Numbered from the stretch's first letter, positions 9,832 through 19,557 are shown. The stretch is DNA of 64,000 nucleotides from Phycisphaerales bacterium (GCA_029260265.1 JAJDDO010000024.1:310001-374000); one strand, 5' to 3'. Program-made: numbers and translations. The notes: generated by a model not told the origin, from the letters alone.

Positions 9832-10632
9832 ATGTCAGAGAATAGGTCACTCGAAGGACGAATCGCGGTCATTACGGGCGCAAGCGCGGGTATCGGTCGG
9901 GCAATCGCTCAGCATCTCGCTTCGCACGGCGCTGGGGTCGTGCTCAACGCCCGCAGAGCTTCCAAGCTCCAAACGCTCAGCGAGGAGATCAACACCCAAT
10001 TCGGGCAGTTTAATGGCAAAACGCGTGCAATCTTCGCGCCGGGCGATGCTGCGGATGAATCGGTCGTGGACTCGATGCTCCAATCCGCAGCCGATCACTT
10101 CGGCGTTCAGCCAGATCTGGTCGTGGTCAACGCGGGGCGGGGTCTCAACGGCTCGGTCATGACATCGGATGTCAACGAATGGGAAGAAATGGTCCGGACG
10201 AACCTGCTCGGGGCGGCCCTCCTGATCCGCAAAGCCGGGCTCGGGCTGGTCGCTCTCCAGGAATCTCGCGTGTGGCCGACCAAAGCTGCTGATCTGGTCG
10301 TGCTCGGATCAACGGTTGGGAGGCACATCTCGCCGTTCAGTTCTATGTACGGCTCGACCAAGTTCGCGGTCAACTCGCTCGCCGAAGCGGCGCGAAGAGA
10401 GATCGGACCAAAGGGTGTCCGCGTGACGCTGATCGAGCCGGGAATTGTGAAATCAGAGTTCCAGCAGGTCGCCGGGTACGACGAATCCAAGTTTGGCCAA
10501 CTGATGGACAAATACAGCCCCGTCCTCGAACCCAATGACATCGCCCGAGGCATCGCGTTTGTGTGCTCACAACCCGCAGGCGTGCATTTCTGCGACCTGA
10601 TGATCCGAGGCACACGCCAGGATTATCCATAA
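9832..10632 (+). CDS. SDR family NAD(P)-dependent oxidoreductase
   Basis: 266 residues, classical short-chain dehydrogenase. The nucleotide-binding motif TGASAGIGRA is near residue 18, NAG (VVNAGRG) near 100, and the catalytic Ser/Tyr/Lys in VLGSTVGRH and YGSTKFAV. GGAGG nine bases before ATG 9832 fixes the start, although the frame is open far upstream. Substrate cannot be told from sequence. Confidence 0.9.
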   Translation: MSENRSLEGRIAVITGASAGIGRAIAQHLASHGAGVVLNARRASKLQTLSEEINTQFGQFNGKTRAIFAPGDAADESVVDSMLQSAADHFGVQPDLVVVNAGRGLNGSVMTSDVNEWEEMVRTNLLGAALLIRKAGLGLVALQESRVWPTKAADLVVLGSTVGRHISPFSSMYGSTKFAVNSLAEAARREIGPKGVRVTLIEPGIVKSEFQQVAGYDESKFGQLMDKYSPVLEPNDIARGIAFVCSQPAGVHFCDLMIRGTRQDYP

Positions 10633-10673
10633 AAACAAACCCGGATTTCGGGCCGATTCTCACGAGTGAGTTG

Positions 10674-11057
10674 TTATTTTCCGCGGTAATGAGAGGGCAC
10701 ATCGCCCCAGTCGGCGTGGATGACGGACTTGATTCCGCCTCGACCACGCCAGTCGGTGATAATCTGCAGCCAGACCGGCTGCATGAGCTTCACAAGATCA
10801 TCTCGGATCTGATTCGTCACCGCTTCGTAGAAAATCCCCTCGGAACGGAACGAGTGGTAGTAGAGCTTGAGGCTCTTGAGCTCGACACAGTTTCCACCAG
10901 CGGACACGGGCTTGGGCTCATAGCGGAGGGTGACCTCGCCGAAGTCCGGGTGCCCGGTTTTGGGGCACACCGAGGTAAACTCCTCGGCGAGGTGTTCGAT
11001 CACGAACGCCGATTCGGTGGGTGATTCAAAGACTTCAAGCAATGTTGCGTCAGGCAT
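10674..11057 (-). CDS. queF: NADPH-dependent 7-cyano-7-deazaguanine reductase
   Basis: Reduces preQ0 to preQ1 in queuosine biosynthesis. The 127-residue protein is of the short, single-domain QueF type: catalytic Cys in FTSVCPKTGHPDFG, the QueF motif ELKSLKLYYHSFR and the C-terminal DWRGRGGIKS. It converges with the SDR gene. No other queuosine gene is in the window. Confidence 0.93.
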   Translation of the reverse strand: MPDATLLEVFESPTESAFVIEHLAEEFTSVCPKTGHPDFGEVTLRYEPKPVSAGGNCVELKSLKLYYHSFRSEGIFYEAVTNQIRDDLVKLMQPVWLQIITDWRGRGGIKSVIHADWGDVPSHYRGK

Positions 11058-11063
11058 AGCCCA

Positions 11064-11069
11064 ACCGTA
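11064..11069 (-). promoter_or_regulatory. -10 element TACGGT, probable leaderless start of queF
   Basis: TACGGT ends six bases before the queF ATG at 11057; no ribosome-binding site lies between. Confidence 0.5.
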
Positions 11070-11086
11070 GGCGCATGCTTGTCCGA

Positions 11087-11434
11087 TCAGTCGCAGTAAC
11101 CGTCCGATTCCCACCACGGGCGATCGTGCCCGTATCCGTAATGCCCAGAGCGACGAGATTCGTAGCGGGGACGATGCCCGTGGTTCCGGGCATTGCGTTC
11201 GTTCTGATCGCCGATGATCGCACCACCAAGAGCGCCGATTACCGCGCCCGCAGCCGCCCCCTCGCCGGCTTCCCCGGTCATCGACCCAAGAATCAGCCCC
11301 GTTGTCGCGCCGAGTGCCGCCCCGGAAAAGAGCCCCTGGCCCGCGTTGTTGCACCCGCTCATCGAGAGCAGGGTTGCTGCACCCGCAGCAACCCCGAGGG
11401 TACGGAGAGTTGATCGTTTCCTAGGCATGTTCAT
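11087..11434 (-). CDS. Glycine-zipper domain lipoprotein
   Basis: 115 residues. A lipoprotein signal (LLSMSGCNN) is followed by GxxxG-type glycine zippers (ALGATTGLILGSMTG, GAVIGALGGAIIG) and a basic, His/Tyr/Arg-rich tail. Such proteins (SlyB/OmpA-linked type) insert in or brace the envelope. AAGGAG seven bases before ATG 11434 fixes the start. Confidence 0.85.
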   Translation of the reverse strand: MNMPRKRSTLRTLGVAAGAATLLSMSGCNNAGQGLFSGAALGATTGLILGSMTGEAGEGAAAGAVIGALGGAIIGDQNERNARNHGHRPRYESRRSGHYGYGHDRPWWESDGYCD

Positions 11435-11751
11435 GGCTGCTCCTTCAGTGAGAATGGGCACAGGATCAGAGAGATCGCCCGTAGTCAATACGCTCACCCA
11501 TGTCCTGATGCTGACAGTATTTCGGGATTATACGAATGAAAAATTTCACCGCGTGCATTTTCTTGCTCGGTCGGTCAGCACACGATCAATGTTCGGAATA
11601 AGATCGGGTTCGGGGCCGTGCTGATTTCATTGGCCCGTAGACCCCTGTTCAACGGATGCTCCGCTGCGTGAGCTTGATCAATCGGCATGGCGGATCGGGG
11701 GTTGCGTGCGTGCGGCGCGGGTTTTTGGGCGCAGAGAGTTGCCCGATCGAG
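11435..11751. other. Gene-free stretch upstream of the nuo promoter
   Basis: No reading frame with a convincing start, no tRNA and no strong hairpin seen. It separates the divergent glycine-zipper gene and nuo operon. Confidence 0.5.
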
Positions 11752-11780
11752 TTGAAGCAATGCGCAGGGTGAACTATCCT
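11752..11780 (+). promoter_or_regulatory. Sigma70-type promoter of the nuoJ-terC operon
   Basis: TTGAAG (11752-11757), 17-bp spacer, TATCCT (11775-11780). It predicts a leader of roughly 115 bases before the nuoJ start. Confidence 0.6.
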
Positions 11781-11902
11781 CCAGACCACGGGTGTTGCTT
11801 CTTTATAGGGGCGGTGTCCGCGTGGTCGCTGGGGCCCCTCGTGGCAATCAACCAGCGGGTGTTTTTCGGTCCGATTGGCTCTCCCTTTTCGGAAGGCGCA
11901 CG

Positions 11903-12877
11903 GTGGAACAAATTATCAGTCCGATTGCCCTGTATGTCGTGTGTGCCCTTGGTGGGCTCGGCGTCGCGATGGCACTCCCCAGAAGAGACACCAAACTCCA
12001 GATCACCGGCGGGGTGGTTTTCGCTGCAGCCGCCGGGCTCGCAGCGCTCGCACTCGGGCTCAAGGCGTCTGGCTCGGGTGGTCTGCCAAACTACTTCTTT
12101 TATCCTTTCGCGGCGCTCGGGCTCGGCGCGTCGGTCCGCATGATCACGCATCCACGCCCGGTGTATTCGGCGCTGTACTTCATCCTCACCATCATCGCCA
12201 GCTGCGGGATGTACCTGCTGCTCAGCGCCGAGTTCATGGCCTTCGCGTTGGTCATTATCTACGCCGGCGCGATCCTGATTACCTACCTCTTTGTCATCAT
12301 GCTCGCCACGCAGGCGCCGTCGAGCACACAAGAAGAGCTGATCGACGAAACCGACGCAGTCTCCCGCGAGCCTGTGCTCGCCGCTGCGATCGCGTTCATC
12401 CTGCTCGGGATCCTCACCACCGCGATGTTCCGCGGCGTCGGAGAGGTCCACCCCGCGGGCAACGATCGCACCGCACTCAACGGGGTGCTCGCGAATCTAC
12501 CTAAAAAAGTTGACCTCAAGCTCAAACGCGCCGGGCTGCTCGAAGCCGACGAACGCGTGCTGCGCCTTGACGACGGCACCGCAGCGCTCGATGCCTCCGC
12601 GGGCACCATCGTCATCGAGAATGTCGATCTGGGCACCACCCGCATGATCGACCACGAGCAGTGGGGCGATCACCTCGAAGCGACCAACCTCGATCGGCTT
12701 GGCTTCAACCTCATGCACGATCATCCGATGACCATCGAGATCGCGGGCATCATCTTGCTGATGGCGATGCTCGGCGCGACGGTCCTCGCCCGCAAGCACA
12801 CCGAGTTTGAAGAACAGCTCAAAGCCTCGCACGCGAGAACGCTCGGGCTCGACAACTCGACAGGAGACCGGTCATGA
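11903..12877 (+). CDS. nuoJ: NADH-quinone oxidoreductase subunit J (long form)
   Basis: Membrane subunit of respiratory complex I. I choose GTG 11903 because GGAAGG lies seven bases upstream and the protein then begins VEQIISPIALYVV at the first helix. The conserved helix with the pi-bulge region (ALYFILTIIASCGMYLLLSAEFMAFALVIIYAGAI) is clear. At 324 residues it is far longer than the usual 170-200: a soluble segment of about 100 residues (roughly 190-290, LKRAGLLEADERVLRLDDG...) is inserted before the last helix. It overlaps nuoK by ATGA. Confidence 0.9.
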   Translation: MEQIISPIALYVVCALGGLGVAMALPRRDTKLQITGGVVFAAAAGLAALALGLKASGSGGLPNYFFYPFAALGLGASVRMITHPRPVYSALYFILTIIASCGMYLLLSAEFMAFALVIIYAGAILITYLFVIMLATQAPSSTQEELIDETDAVSREPVLAAAIAFILLGILTTAMFRGVGEVHPAGNDRTALNGVLANLPKKVDLKLKRAGLLEADERVLRLDDGTAALDASAGTIVIENVDLGTTRMIDHEQWGDHLEATNLDRLGFNLMHDHPMTIEIAGIILLMAMLGATVLARKHTEFEEQLKASHARTLGLDNSTGDRS

Positions 12878-13230
12878 TTGATTCTGCCTTGGTCTTGGCG
12901 CAGCAATCGTTCCCCGCCCCGCTGGGTGATTCGATGCTGGCGCACTACCTGTTTGTTTCCGCCGCGATGTTCGTCATCGGGCTGGTGGGCTTTGTAACCC
13001 GCAAGAACATGATCATCATGTTCTTGTGCACCGAGCTGATGTTCCAGGGCGCAGGGCTTGCGTTGATCGCCTTTGGGCGTCACCACCTCGGCGCTGATGG
13101 GCAAACCTTTGTCATCTTTGTGTTGTGTGTTGCTGCTGCAGAAGCCGCGATGGCACTGGCGCTGGTCGTGCTGCTCTTCCGGCACCGTGAAACGCTCAGC
13201 GCCGAGGCGTGGAAGGAACTCAACGGATGA
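12874..13230 (+). CDS. nuoK: NADH-quinone oxidoreductase subunit K
   Basis: 118-residue, three-helix antiporter-like membrane subunit of complex I. The helix-2 segment NMIIMFLCTELMFQGAGL carries the conserved proton-path Glu (CTEL), and AAAEAAMALALV carries the second Glu. It overlaps nuoJ and nuoL by four bases on each side, which implies translational coupling. Confidence 0.95.
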   Translation: MIDSALVLAQQSFPAPLGDSMLAHYLFVSAAMFVIGLVGFVTRKNMIIMFLCTELMFQGAGLALIAFGRHHLGADGQTFVIFVLCVAAAEAAMALALVVLLFRHRETLSAEAWKELNG

Positions 13231-15539
13231 TCCAGCTGACTCCCCAGTTGACCACTTTGCTCTCGACGCTGACCAATCCGATGGTGGCGTTGTCCGATCC
13301 GGCTGCTGCCGACCCGCACGCAGCCGCAACGACCGCCCACGCGGTCGGGGAAGTCGGACACGGCCCCGCGTGGGTCTTGCTGATCCCCTTCCTGCCCCTG
13401 CTCGGATTCGTGCTCAACGCGATCTACGCAGCCATCGGCAACAAGTCCAAGCTCCCCGCATGGACAACCGTTGGTTTGCTCGCGGTTGCCTTTGCAACCA
13501 CCCTGAGCATGTTCCTCAGCTACGACGGCTCTCCGTACACCGTCCATGCGTTCGATTGGATCCAGGTCCACTTTGGCGACAAGTCGATGATCGCCGATTT
13601 CTCCTTCTATGTCGATAAACTGACCATCCTCTGGATGCTCTTTGTCACCGGGCTGGCGACGCTGATCGCGTTGTACGCCAGCGAGTACATGTCCAACGAC
13701 ATCGGCACTGGTTATTGCCGATTCTTCTCGGCCTTCGGATTGTTTGTGTTTTCCATGTCCTGCCTCGTCATGGGCGACAACCTGCTCATGCTCTACCTCG
13801 GTTGGGAGGGCGTGGGGCTGTGCTCGTACCTGCTGATCGGGTACTTCTACAAAAAACCATCCGCGGTTGCCGCCGCGAAAAAAGCATTCATCGTCAACCG
13901 CATCGGCGACCTCGGGCTCGCGCTCGGGATCTACCTGACCTTCGTGCACTTCGGCACGCTCGAGTTCGCCGAGCTGTTCAGCAATGAAAAACTTATGGGC
14001 TATGTCGCCGACGCCTCGGTCGGCAACTTCTCAGCCATCCCGGGCCAAGCCCAGTGGATTGCTCTGCTGCTGATGATCGGCGCGTTCGGCAAGTCCGCCC
14101 AGTTCCCGTTGTATGTCTGGCTGCCCGACGCGATGGAGGGGCCGACCCCGGTTTCGGCGCTCATTCACGCCGCCACGATGGTGACCGCGGGCGTGTACCT
14201 CATCGCCCGTATGTACCCGGTTTTCCTTGTGTCTGAGTTCGCCCTGCCAACAGTCGCGTGGATCGGCACGATCACCGCGGTGCTCGCCGCGACCATCGGC
14301 ATGGCCCAGTTCGATATCAAACGCATCATGGCGTACTCGACCGTGTCCCAACTCGGGTACATGTTCGCCGGGCTTGGTTTGCTCACCACCACCGGTGCCG
14401 CGTTCCATGTGCTGACGCATGCCTTCTTCAAGGCGTTGCTCTTCCTTGCCTGCGGTGCGGTCATGCACGGCTTCGCCGGGCAGCTCGATCTCCGCAAGCT
14501 CTCAGGGGTCGCGTGGATGAAAGGCTGGGGCATCGTCGGCGTCACGATGCTGATTGGGTGCATGAACCTCGCCGGTCTGCCGTACATCACCAGCGGGTTC
14601 TACTCCAAAGACATGATCATCGCCGAAGCATTTGTCACACCGGGCTATTCGATCATCGGGTGGCTGCTGATCGTGACCGCGATCCTGACGGCGTACTATA
14701 CCTTCCGTGTCTACTTCCGCGTCTTTGTCGGCCCGCAGCACGCCGAACCGGGCAATGAGCATCACGACCATGATGATCATGCCCACGGCGAAGAACACAA
14801 CCACGACGCCGGGCAGCACGGCGATCACCACTCCAGCGGCTTCCACCCGCACGCCCCGGGGTGGGCCGTCAATGTGGTGCTCGCGGTGCTCGCATTCGCA
14901 TCCATCGCAGCGATCTCGCTGGCATACATCGACAAAGCCGAACACCACGGCTGGGTCGGCTCGATGGTCCACGACTCAACCGCCTACTTCCACTCGCCCT
15001 ATGTCGAGCAGGCACACCATGCCGCCGAGGGCACCGCCCACGCGGTCGATGGACCGGTTGGCTTCAAAGCACCCAAGGCCGTCTTCGGCATGGATGCGCA
15101 CACCGCGATGATCCTGATCACCGGCATCGGTGGGATCTTCGGCGTCCTCGTCGCCGCATTCTTCCACGGGCCTAAGGGTTGGCAGGGCTTGTTCATCGGT
15201 GGACGCACCGAAGCCGCCAAGTGCCGCATGGACGCCGTCGCCCGCAGGTTTGGTCCCATCCCCAAGATGGCCGAGAATAAGTGGTATGTTGACGAGATCT
15301 ACCACGCCATATTGGTTGCCCCGCTGCGTGTATTCTCGCATGTGCTTCACTGGCTCGACAAACTGCTTGTTGATGGGCTTGTGAATCTGTTTGGATTCCT
15401 GCCTCGCCTATTCGCTTGGGTCATACGCCCGAGCCAATCCGGCGTGCTCCAGGGCTACGCAGTCAACATGGCCGGAGGCGTCGTCATCCTGCTCGTTGTT
15501 GTGATAGTGGTCGTTCTGCGTGCAGGAGGTGCGGCATGA
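13227..15539 (+). CDS. nuoL: NADH-quinone oxidoreductase subunit L
   Basis: 770-residue proton-pumping subunit of complex I with the lateral helix at its C-terminus. Conserved stretches include GWEGVGLCSYLLIGYF (proton-path Glu), WLPDAMEGPTPVSALIHAATMVTAG and DIKRIMAYSTVSQLGYM. A loop at about residues 510-546 is extremely His/Asp-rich (HHDHDDHAHGEEHNHD). ATG 13227 overlaps the nuoK stop and is preferred to 13209. Confidence 0.95.
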   Translation: MIQLTPQLTTLLSTLTNPMVALSDPAAADPHAAATTAHAVGEVGHGPAWVLLIPFLPLLGFVLNAIYAAIGNKSKLPAWTTVGLLAVAFATTLSMFLSYDGSPYTVHAFDWIQVHFGDKSMIADFSFYVDKLTILWMLFVTGLATLIALYASEYMSNDIGTGYCRFFSAFGLFVFSMSCLVMGDNLLMLYLGWEGVGLCSYLLIGYFYKKPSAVAAAKKAFIVNRIGDLGLALGIYLTFVHFGTLEFAELFSNEKLMGYVADASVGNFSAIPGQAQWIALLLMIGAFGKSAQFPLYVWLPDAMEGPTPVSALIHAATMVTAGVYLIARMYPVFLVSEFALPTVAWIGTITAVLAATIGMAQFDIKRIMAYSTVSQLGYMFAGLGLLTTTGAAFHVLTHAFFKALLFLACGAVMHGFAGQLDLRKLSGVAWMKGWGIVGVTMLIGCMNLAGLPYITSGFYSKDMIIAEAFVTPGYSIIGWLLIVTAILTAYYTFRVYFRVFVGPQHAEPGNEHHDHDDHAHGEEHNHDAGQHGDHHSSGFHPHAPGWAVNVVLAVLAFASIAAISLAYIDKAEHHGWVGSMVHDSTAYFHSPYVEQAHHAAEGTAHAVDGPVGFKAPKAVFGMDAHTAMILITGIGGIFGVLVAAFFHGPKGWQGLFIGGRTEAAKCRMDAVARRFGPIPKMAENKWYVDEIYHAILVAPLRVFSHVLHWLDKLLVDGLVNLFGFLPRLFAWVIRPSQSGVLQGYAVNMAGGVVILLVVVIVVVLRAGGAA

Positions 15540-17164
15540 GCATGGAAGTCATACAACTCGGGCTGCTCATGGATCTGCCGATCCTTGCAGCACTGCTGAT
15601 CGCATTCGTAGGCAAGCCCAAGAACGCCTACAAAATCGCACTAATCACCAGCCTCATCACGGTGCTGCCCATGCTCGGGCTGCTCGCATCGTTCGATTGG
15701 TCTCATGGCGATCAGTACCAGTTCGCGTGGTCGCTCTCTTGGCTGCCCGATCTGGGATTGAATCTATCCATCGGTGTCGACTCGGTCGCAATGCTTCTGA
15801 TCGCGCTCAGCGTGCTGCTTGGCCCGATCGTGGTGCTCGCGTCCAAGCGGGCCATCATCGAGAACCGCAAGATGTACTACGCCTGGTTGATGGTGCTGCA
15901 GGCGGCAATGGTGGGGGTGTTCGCATCTCGTGACCTGTTGTTGTTCTATATCTTCTTCGAGTTCACGCTGCTGCCGATGTTCATCCTCATCCGCGTATTC
16001 GGCTCGACCAACCGCGTCGCGGCGAGCATGAAGTTCTTTCTCTACACCTTTACCGGCTCGATGATGACCCTCGCCGGCATGGTCTATGTCGTGTACTTTG
16101 TCTCGACCCAGACCGGCGTCTGGACACTCGATATCGCAACACTCACACACCACGCCGGTGCCATGAGCCTGACCGAACAGACCTGGGTGCTCGCCGCGTT
16201 GCTCGCCGGCTTTGCGGTCAAGGTCCCGCTCTTCCCGTTCCACACCTGGCTCCCGCTTGCGCACACTGAAGCGCCGACCGCCGGCTCGGTGATCCTCGCC
16301 GGTGTCCTGCTCAAACTCGGCACTTACGGCATCTACCGATTCGCCATCCCGCTGGCGCCCAACGCCTTCTATGAATACGCCCCTGCGATCGCGGTGCTCG
16401 CGATCATCGGCATCATCTACGCCGGGCTGATCTGCTGGGTCCAAACCGATATCAAGAAACTCGTTGCGTATTCATCCGTCTCTCACCTCGGGTTCTGTGT
16501 GCTCGGGCTCGCTGCGCTCAATGTCTCCGGGTTCAGCGGCTCGATCCTTTACATGCTCTCGCACGGGCTCTCCACCGGCGGGCTCTTCCTCATGATCGGG
16601 TTCATGTACGAACGCTACCACACCCGAGACATGCGCCAGGTCGCCGGGCTCGCATCCAAGATGCCCGTCTGGGCAACATTCATGGTGTTTTTCGCGATGG
16701 CATCGGTCGGGCTGCCCGGTCTCAACGGGTTCCCCTCCGAGGTGCTCTGCCTCATCTCCGCCTTCCAGTCCGATGCCGCCTGGTCCGCCGCCGGTGAGCC
16801 AGGCGCGTGGGGTTCAACGCTCGGACCATGGTTCGCGGTCTTCGCCGGCACGGGCATGGTCATCGCCGCGATGTATCTGCTCTACATGGTCGGAAAAATC
16901 TGCTTCGGCCCGCTCGTCGAACCCAAAGACCACGGGCATCACGGCGATCCGATCCCCAAAGACCTCACCGCCCGCGAGATCACCTCGCTCGTCCCGCTCA
17001 CTGCCGGTTGTCTGTTCTTCGGGCTCCAGCCGACAATCCTCCTGGACGCGATCGAAAAACCGGTCAACGCGACGGTCAATCTCGTCGAGCATTCGGTCGA
17101 ATCCATGAACGCATCGAATGAGCAGACCGATTTCAACATCATCGCAGAAGGGGCCAACCCATGA
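15536..17164 (+). CDS. nuoM: NADH-quinone oxidoreductase subunit M
   Basis: 542-residue antiporter-like proton pump of complex I. Signatures: FYIFFEFTLLPMFILI (key Glu), FPFHTWLPLAHTEAPTAGSV (the segment with catalytic Lys in KVPLFPFHTWLP) and DIKKLVAYSSVSHLGFC. GGAGGT lies five bases before ATG 15536, which overlaps the nuoL stop. Confidence 0.95.
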   Translation: MSMEVIQLGLLMDLPILAALLIAFVGKPKNAYKIALITSLITVLPMLGLLASFDWSHGDQYQFAWSLSWLPDLGLNLSIGVDSVAMLLIALSVLLGPIVVLASKRAIIENRKMYYAWLMVLQAAMVGVFASRDLLLFYIFFEFTLLPMFILIRVFGSTNRVAASMKFFLYTFTGSMMTLAGMVYVVYFVSTQTGVWTLDIATLTHHAGAMSLTEQTWVLAALLAGFAVKVPLFPFHTWLPLAHTEAPTAGSVILAGVLLKLGTYGIYRFAIPLAPNAFYEYAPAIAVLAIIGIIYAGLICWVQTDIKKLVAYSSVSHLGFCVLGLAALNVSGFSGSILYMLSHGLSTGGLFLMIGFMYERYHTRDMRQVAGLASKMPVWATFMVFFAMASVGLPGLNGFPSEVLCLISAFQSDAAWSAAGEPGAWGSTLGPWFAVFAGTGMVIAAMYLLYMVGKICFGPLVEPKDHGHHGDPIPKDLTAREITSLVPLTAGCLFFGLQPTILLDAIEKPVNATVNLVEHSVESMNASNEQTDFNIIAEGANP

Positions 17165-18726
17165 GCGAGAAACTCGCCCTCATCGTCCCCGAGATCCTGC
17201 TCTTCATCACCACCTGCATCGTGATGATCACCGGGCAGTGGCCGCAGCGAGCGGTCCGCCAGTTCACACCCTGGATCTGCGGCATCGGGCTCATCGCCGC
17301 AGCAGGCGCCGCGACCGCGACCCCAGATGCCGTCGGCACACTCTTCCCAGCATTGATCCCCTACACCAAGGTCATCATCGCGATGGTGGGGCTCTTGCTC
17401 CTCTTGCTGCTCTCGGGCACCGTAGACCGGGACATTGAGACCGATGTCGACCGCGGGCTCAAGTTCAACCCGATCAACTCCAACCGAGGCGAGTTCTATG
17501 CCTTCTTCTTGTTTTCGCTCACCGGGCTGATGCTGACGGTGTCTGCTGATGATCTGATCTGGATGTTCCTCGCCCTCGAGCTCACCTCGCTGCCGACCTA
17601 CATCATGGTCACCATCTCCACCAAAGAGCACAAGAGCCGCGAAGCCGGCGTCAAGTACTTCTTCCTCGGAGCATTGGGTGCTGCGACCTTCCTCTACGGG
17701 TTCGCCATGCTCTACGGCGCCACCGGAACAACCAACCTCGCCGGGATCGCACAACACTTTGCAACCAACGGCATCAGCTCGATCGGCATGATGGGAATGC
17801 TCGTTGCGTTGCTCGGCATCTGCTTCAAGATCGCCGCCTTCCCGATGCATTTTTACACGCCCGATGTGTACCAAGGCGCAGCATCTCCTGTCTCGGCCAT
17901 GCTTGCCTTCGTCCCCAAGACCGCCGGCTTCATCGCGATGATCCTCCTGCTCGCCACCGTCGGGTGGCACGCCGAGCTCGGCTTGCCGGGCGAGATCAAC
18001 GCGCTGCTCTGGATCATCGCCGCATTCACCATGACCCTCGGCAACGCGCTTGCGCTGATCCAACGCTCCGTCAAACGAATGCTCGCCTACTCATCAATCG
18101 CTCATTCTGGATACATGATGGTCGGGCTCATCGCAGGCCCCGGACAATCCGGTGACCCGTTCTGGCGCAACGGCATCGCCGCGGTGCTCTTCTACCTGCT
18201 CTGCTACGGCGTGATGACCACGGGTGTCTTCGCCGTGCTCTCCGCAATCGAAAAACGCAACGGTCAAGAAGCCGACGATATCGACGACATCCGCGGGCTC
18301 TGCAAATCCTACCCCGCCCTTGGCTGGGTCTTGGTGATCTGCACGCTCTCCATGCTCGGGTTCCCACCTCTGCTCGGGTTCATCGGCAAGTTTGGGCTCT
18401 TCAGCTCCGGTGTTTCCTCGGGCAATATCGGGCTAGTGGTCGTCCTCGGCATCAACTCCGCGATCGCCGCGTGGTACTACCTCGGGCTGATCGCCGCTGC
18501 CTACCTTGATTCACCGGGTGACTCAGTATCAACCGTCACCGCTTCGCCGTTCGTCTCGCGAAAAATCGCCGGTGTGATTTCCGCCGGCTGCGTCGTTCTC
18601 CTCTTGGTGTTCGCCCAACCGCTGATCGAGGGCGCACGCAACGCGGCGGCCTTGTCACCCGCAACCCCGAACGCAGCAGATCACGCGCCGCTCGCGCCCG
18701 ATCCTCGCCATGACGAAGACCACTAA
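17161..18726 (+). CDS. nuoN: NADH-quinone oxidoreductase subunit N
   Basis: 521-residue antiporter-like proton pump of complex I. Signatures: FLALELTSLPTYIMV (key Glu), KIAAFPMHFYTPDVYQGA and RSVKRMLAYSSIAHSGYMMVG. It overlaps nuoM by ATGA and ends the complex I part of the operon. nuoA-nuoI are not in the window. Confidence 0.95.
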   Translation: MSEKLALIVPEILLFITTCIVMITGQWPQRAVRQFTPWICGIGLIAAAGAATATPDAVGTLFPALIPYTKVIIAMVGLLLLLLLSGTVDRDIETDVDRGLKFNPINSNRGEFYAFFLFSLTGLMLTVSADDLIWMFLALELTSLPTYIMVTISTKEHKSREAGVKYFFLGALGAATFLYGFAMLYGATGTTNLAGIAQHFATNGISSIGMMGMLVALLGICFKIAAFPMHFYTPDVYQGAASPVSAMLAFVPKTAGFIAMILLLATVGWHAELGLPGEINALLWIIAAFTMTLGNALALIQRSVKRMLAYSSIAHSGYMMVGLIAGPGQSGDPFWRNGIAAVLFYLLCYGVMTTGVFAVLSAIEKRNGQEADDIDDIRGLCKSYPALGWVLVICTLSMLGFPPLLGFIGKFGLFSSGVSSGNIGLVVVLGINSAIAAWYYLGLIAAAYLDSPGDSVSTVTASPFVSRKIAGVISAGCVVLLLVFAQPLIEGARNAAALSPATPNAADHAPLAPDPRHDEDH

Positions 18727-18729
18727 ACC

Positions 18730-19557
18730 ATGCTGACACTCGCCCTCGCAGAAAACGCGGCCGCCCTCGAACCAGTCCTGTTCTTCTCCGCAGCCGGCGT
18801 GACGGCTCTCATCACGCTCACCGTCCTCGAGATCGTGCTCGGCATCGACAATGTCGTCTTCATCGCGATCCTCGCCAACAAACTGCCCAAAGAAAAGCAA
18901 GCCAGGGTCCGCAACACCGGGCTTCTGCTCGCCATGGTCATGCGGCTGGTCCTGCTCGGGCTTGCATACCAGATCGTTCAACTCACCGAACCCCTCTTCA
19001 CCGTCATGGATCGCCCAATCACCGGCAAATCCATCCTGCTCATCTGCGGCGGGCTCTTCCTGATCGCCAAAGCAACCCTCGAGATCCACCACCTCATTGA
19101 TCATGTCGAGCAGGGCATCGCCGAAGTACCCGATCCCGAAATCAAACGCGGCATCAAGATGAAGAAGGCCGCGGTCTCGGTCGCCTCGGTGCTCACCCAA
19201 GTGCTCCTGCTCGATCTCGTTTTTTCGCTCGATTCAGTAATCACCGCCGTTGGCATGACCCCAAACTACTGGATCATGGCCACCGCAGTCATCATCTCGA
19301 TCGCCGTCATGCTTATCTTCGCCGGCGTGATCGCACGGTTTGTTAATAACCACCCGACGATGAAAACCCTCGCACTCTCGTTCCTTGTACTCATCGGCAT
19401 GCTGCTCGTCGCCGAAGGCATCGGCGAGCATTTCCCACGCGGGTATGTCTACTTTGCAATGGTCTTCGCCATTCTCGTCGAGATCATCAACATGAAAGCC
19501 GGGCTCCGCAGGGCGAACAAAAAAGCAAAGCTATCGCCGCCGCCTACCGAGCCGTAA
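18730..19557 (+). CDS. TerC family integral membrane protein
   Basis: 275 residues, about eight transmembrane helices. The TerC signature LTVLEIVLGIDNVVFIAILANKLP and the repeat LLDLVFSLDSVITAVGM carry the conserved membrane Asp residues. Members handle metal ions such as Mn in exoenzyme loading or tellurite resistance; the ion here is unknown. It begins three bases after nuoN and so is probably co-transcribed with complex I. Its 3' end overlaps the convergent GNAT gene by 14 bases. Confidence 0.9.
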   Translation: MLTLALAENAAALEPVLFFSAAGVTALITLTVLEIVLGIDNVVFIAILANKLPKEKQARVRNTGLLLAMVMRLVLLGLAYQIVQLTEPLFTVMDRPITGKSILLICGGLFLIAKATLEIHHLIDHVEQGIAEVPDPEIKRGIKMKKAAVSVASVLTQVLLLDLVFSLDSVITAVGMTPNYWIMATAVIISIAVMLIFAGVIARFVNNHPTMKTLALSFLVLIGMLLVAEGIGEHFPRGYVYFAMVFAILVEIINMKAGLRRANKKAKLSPPPTEP

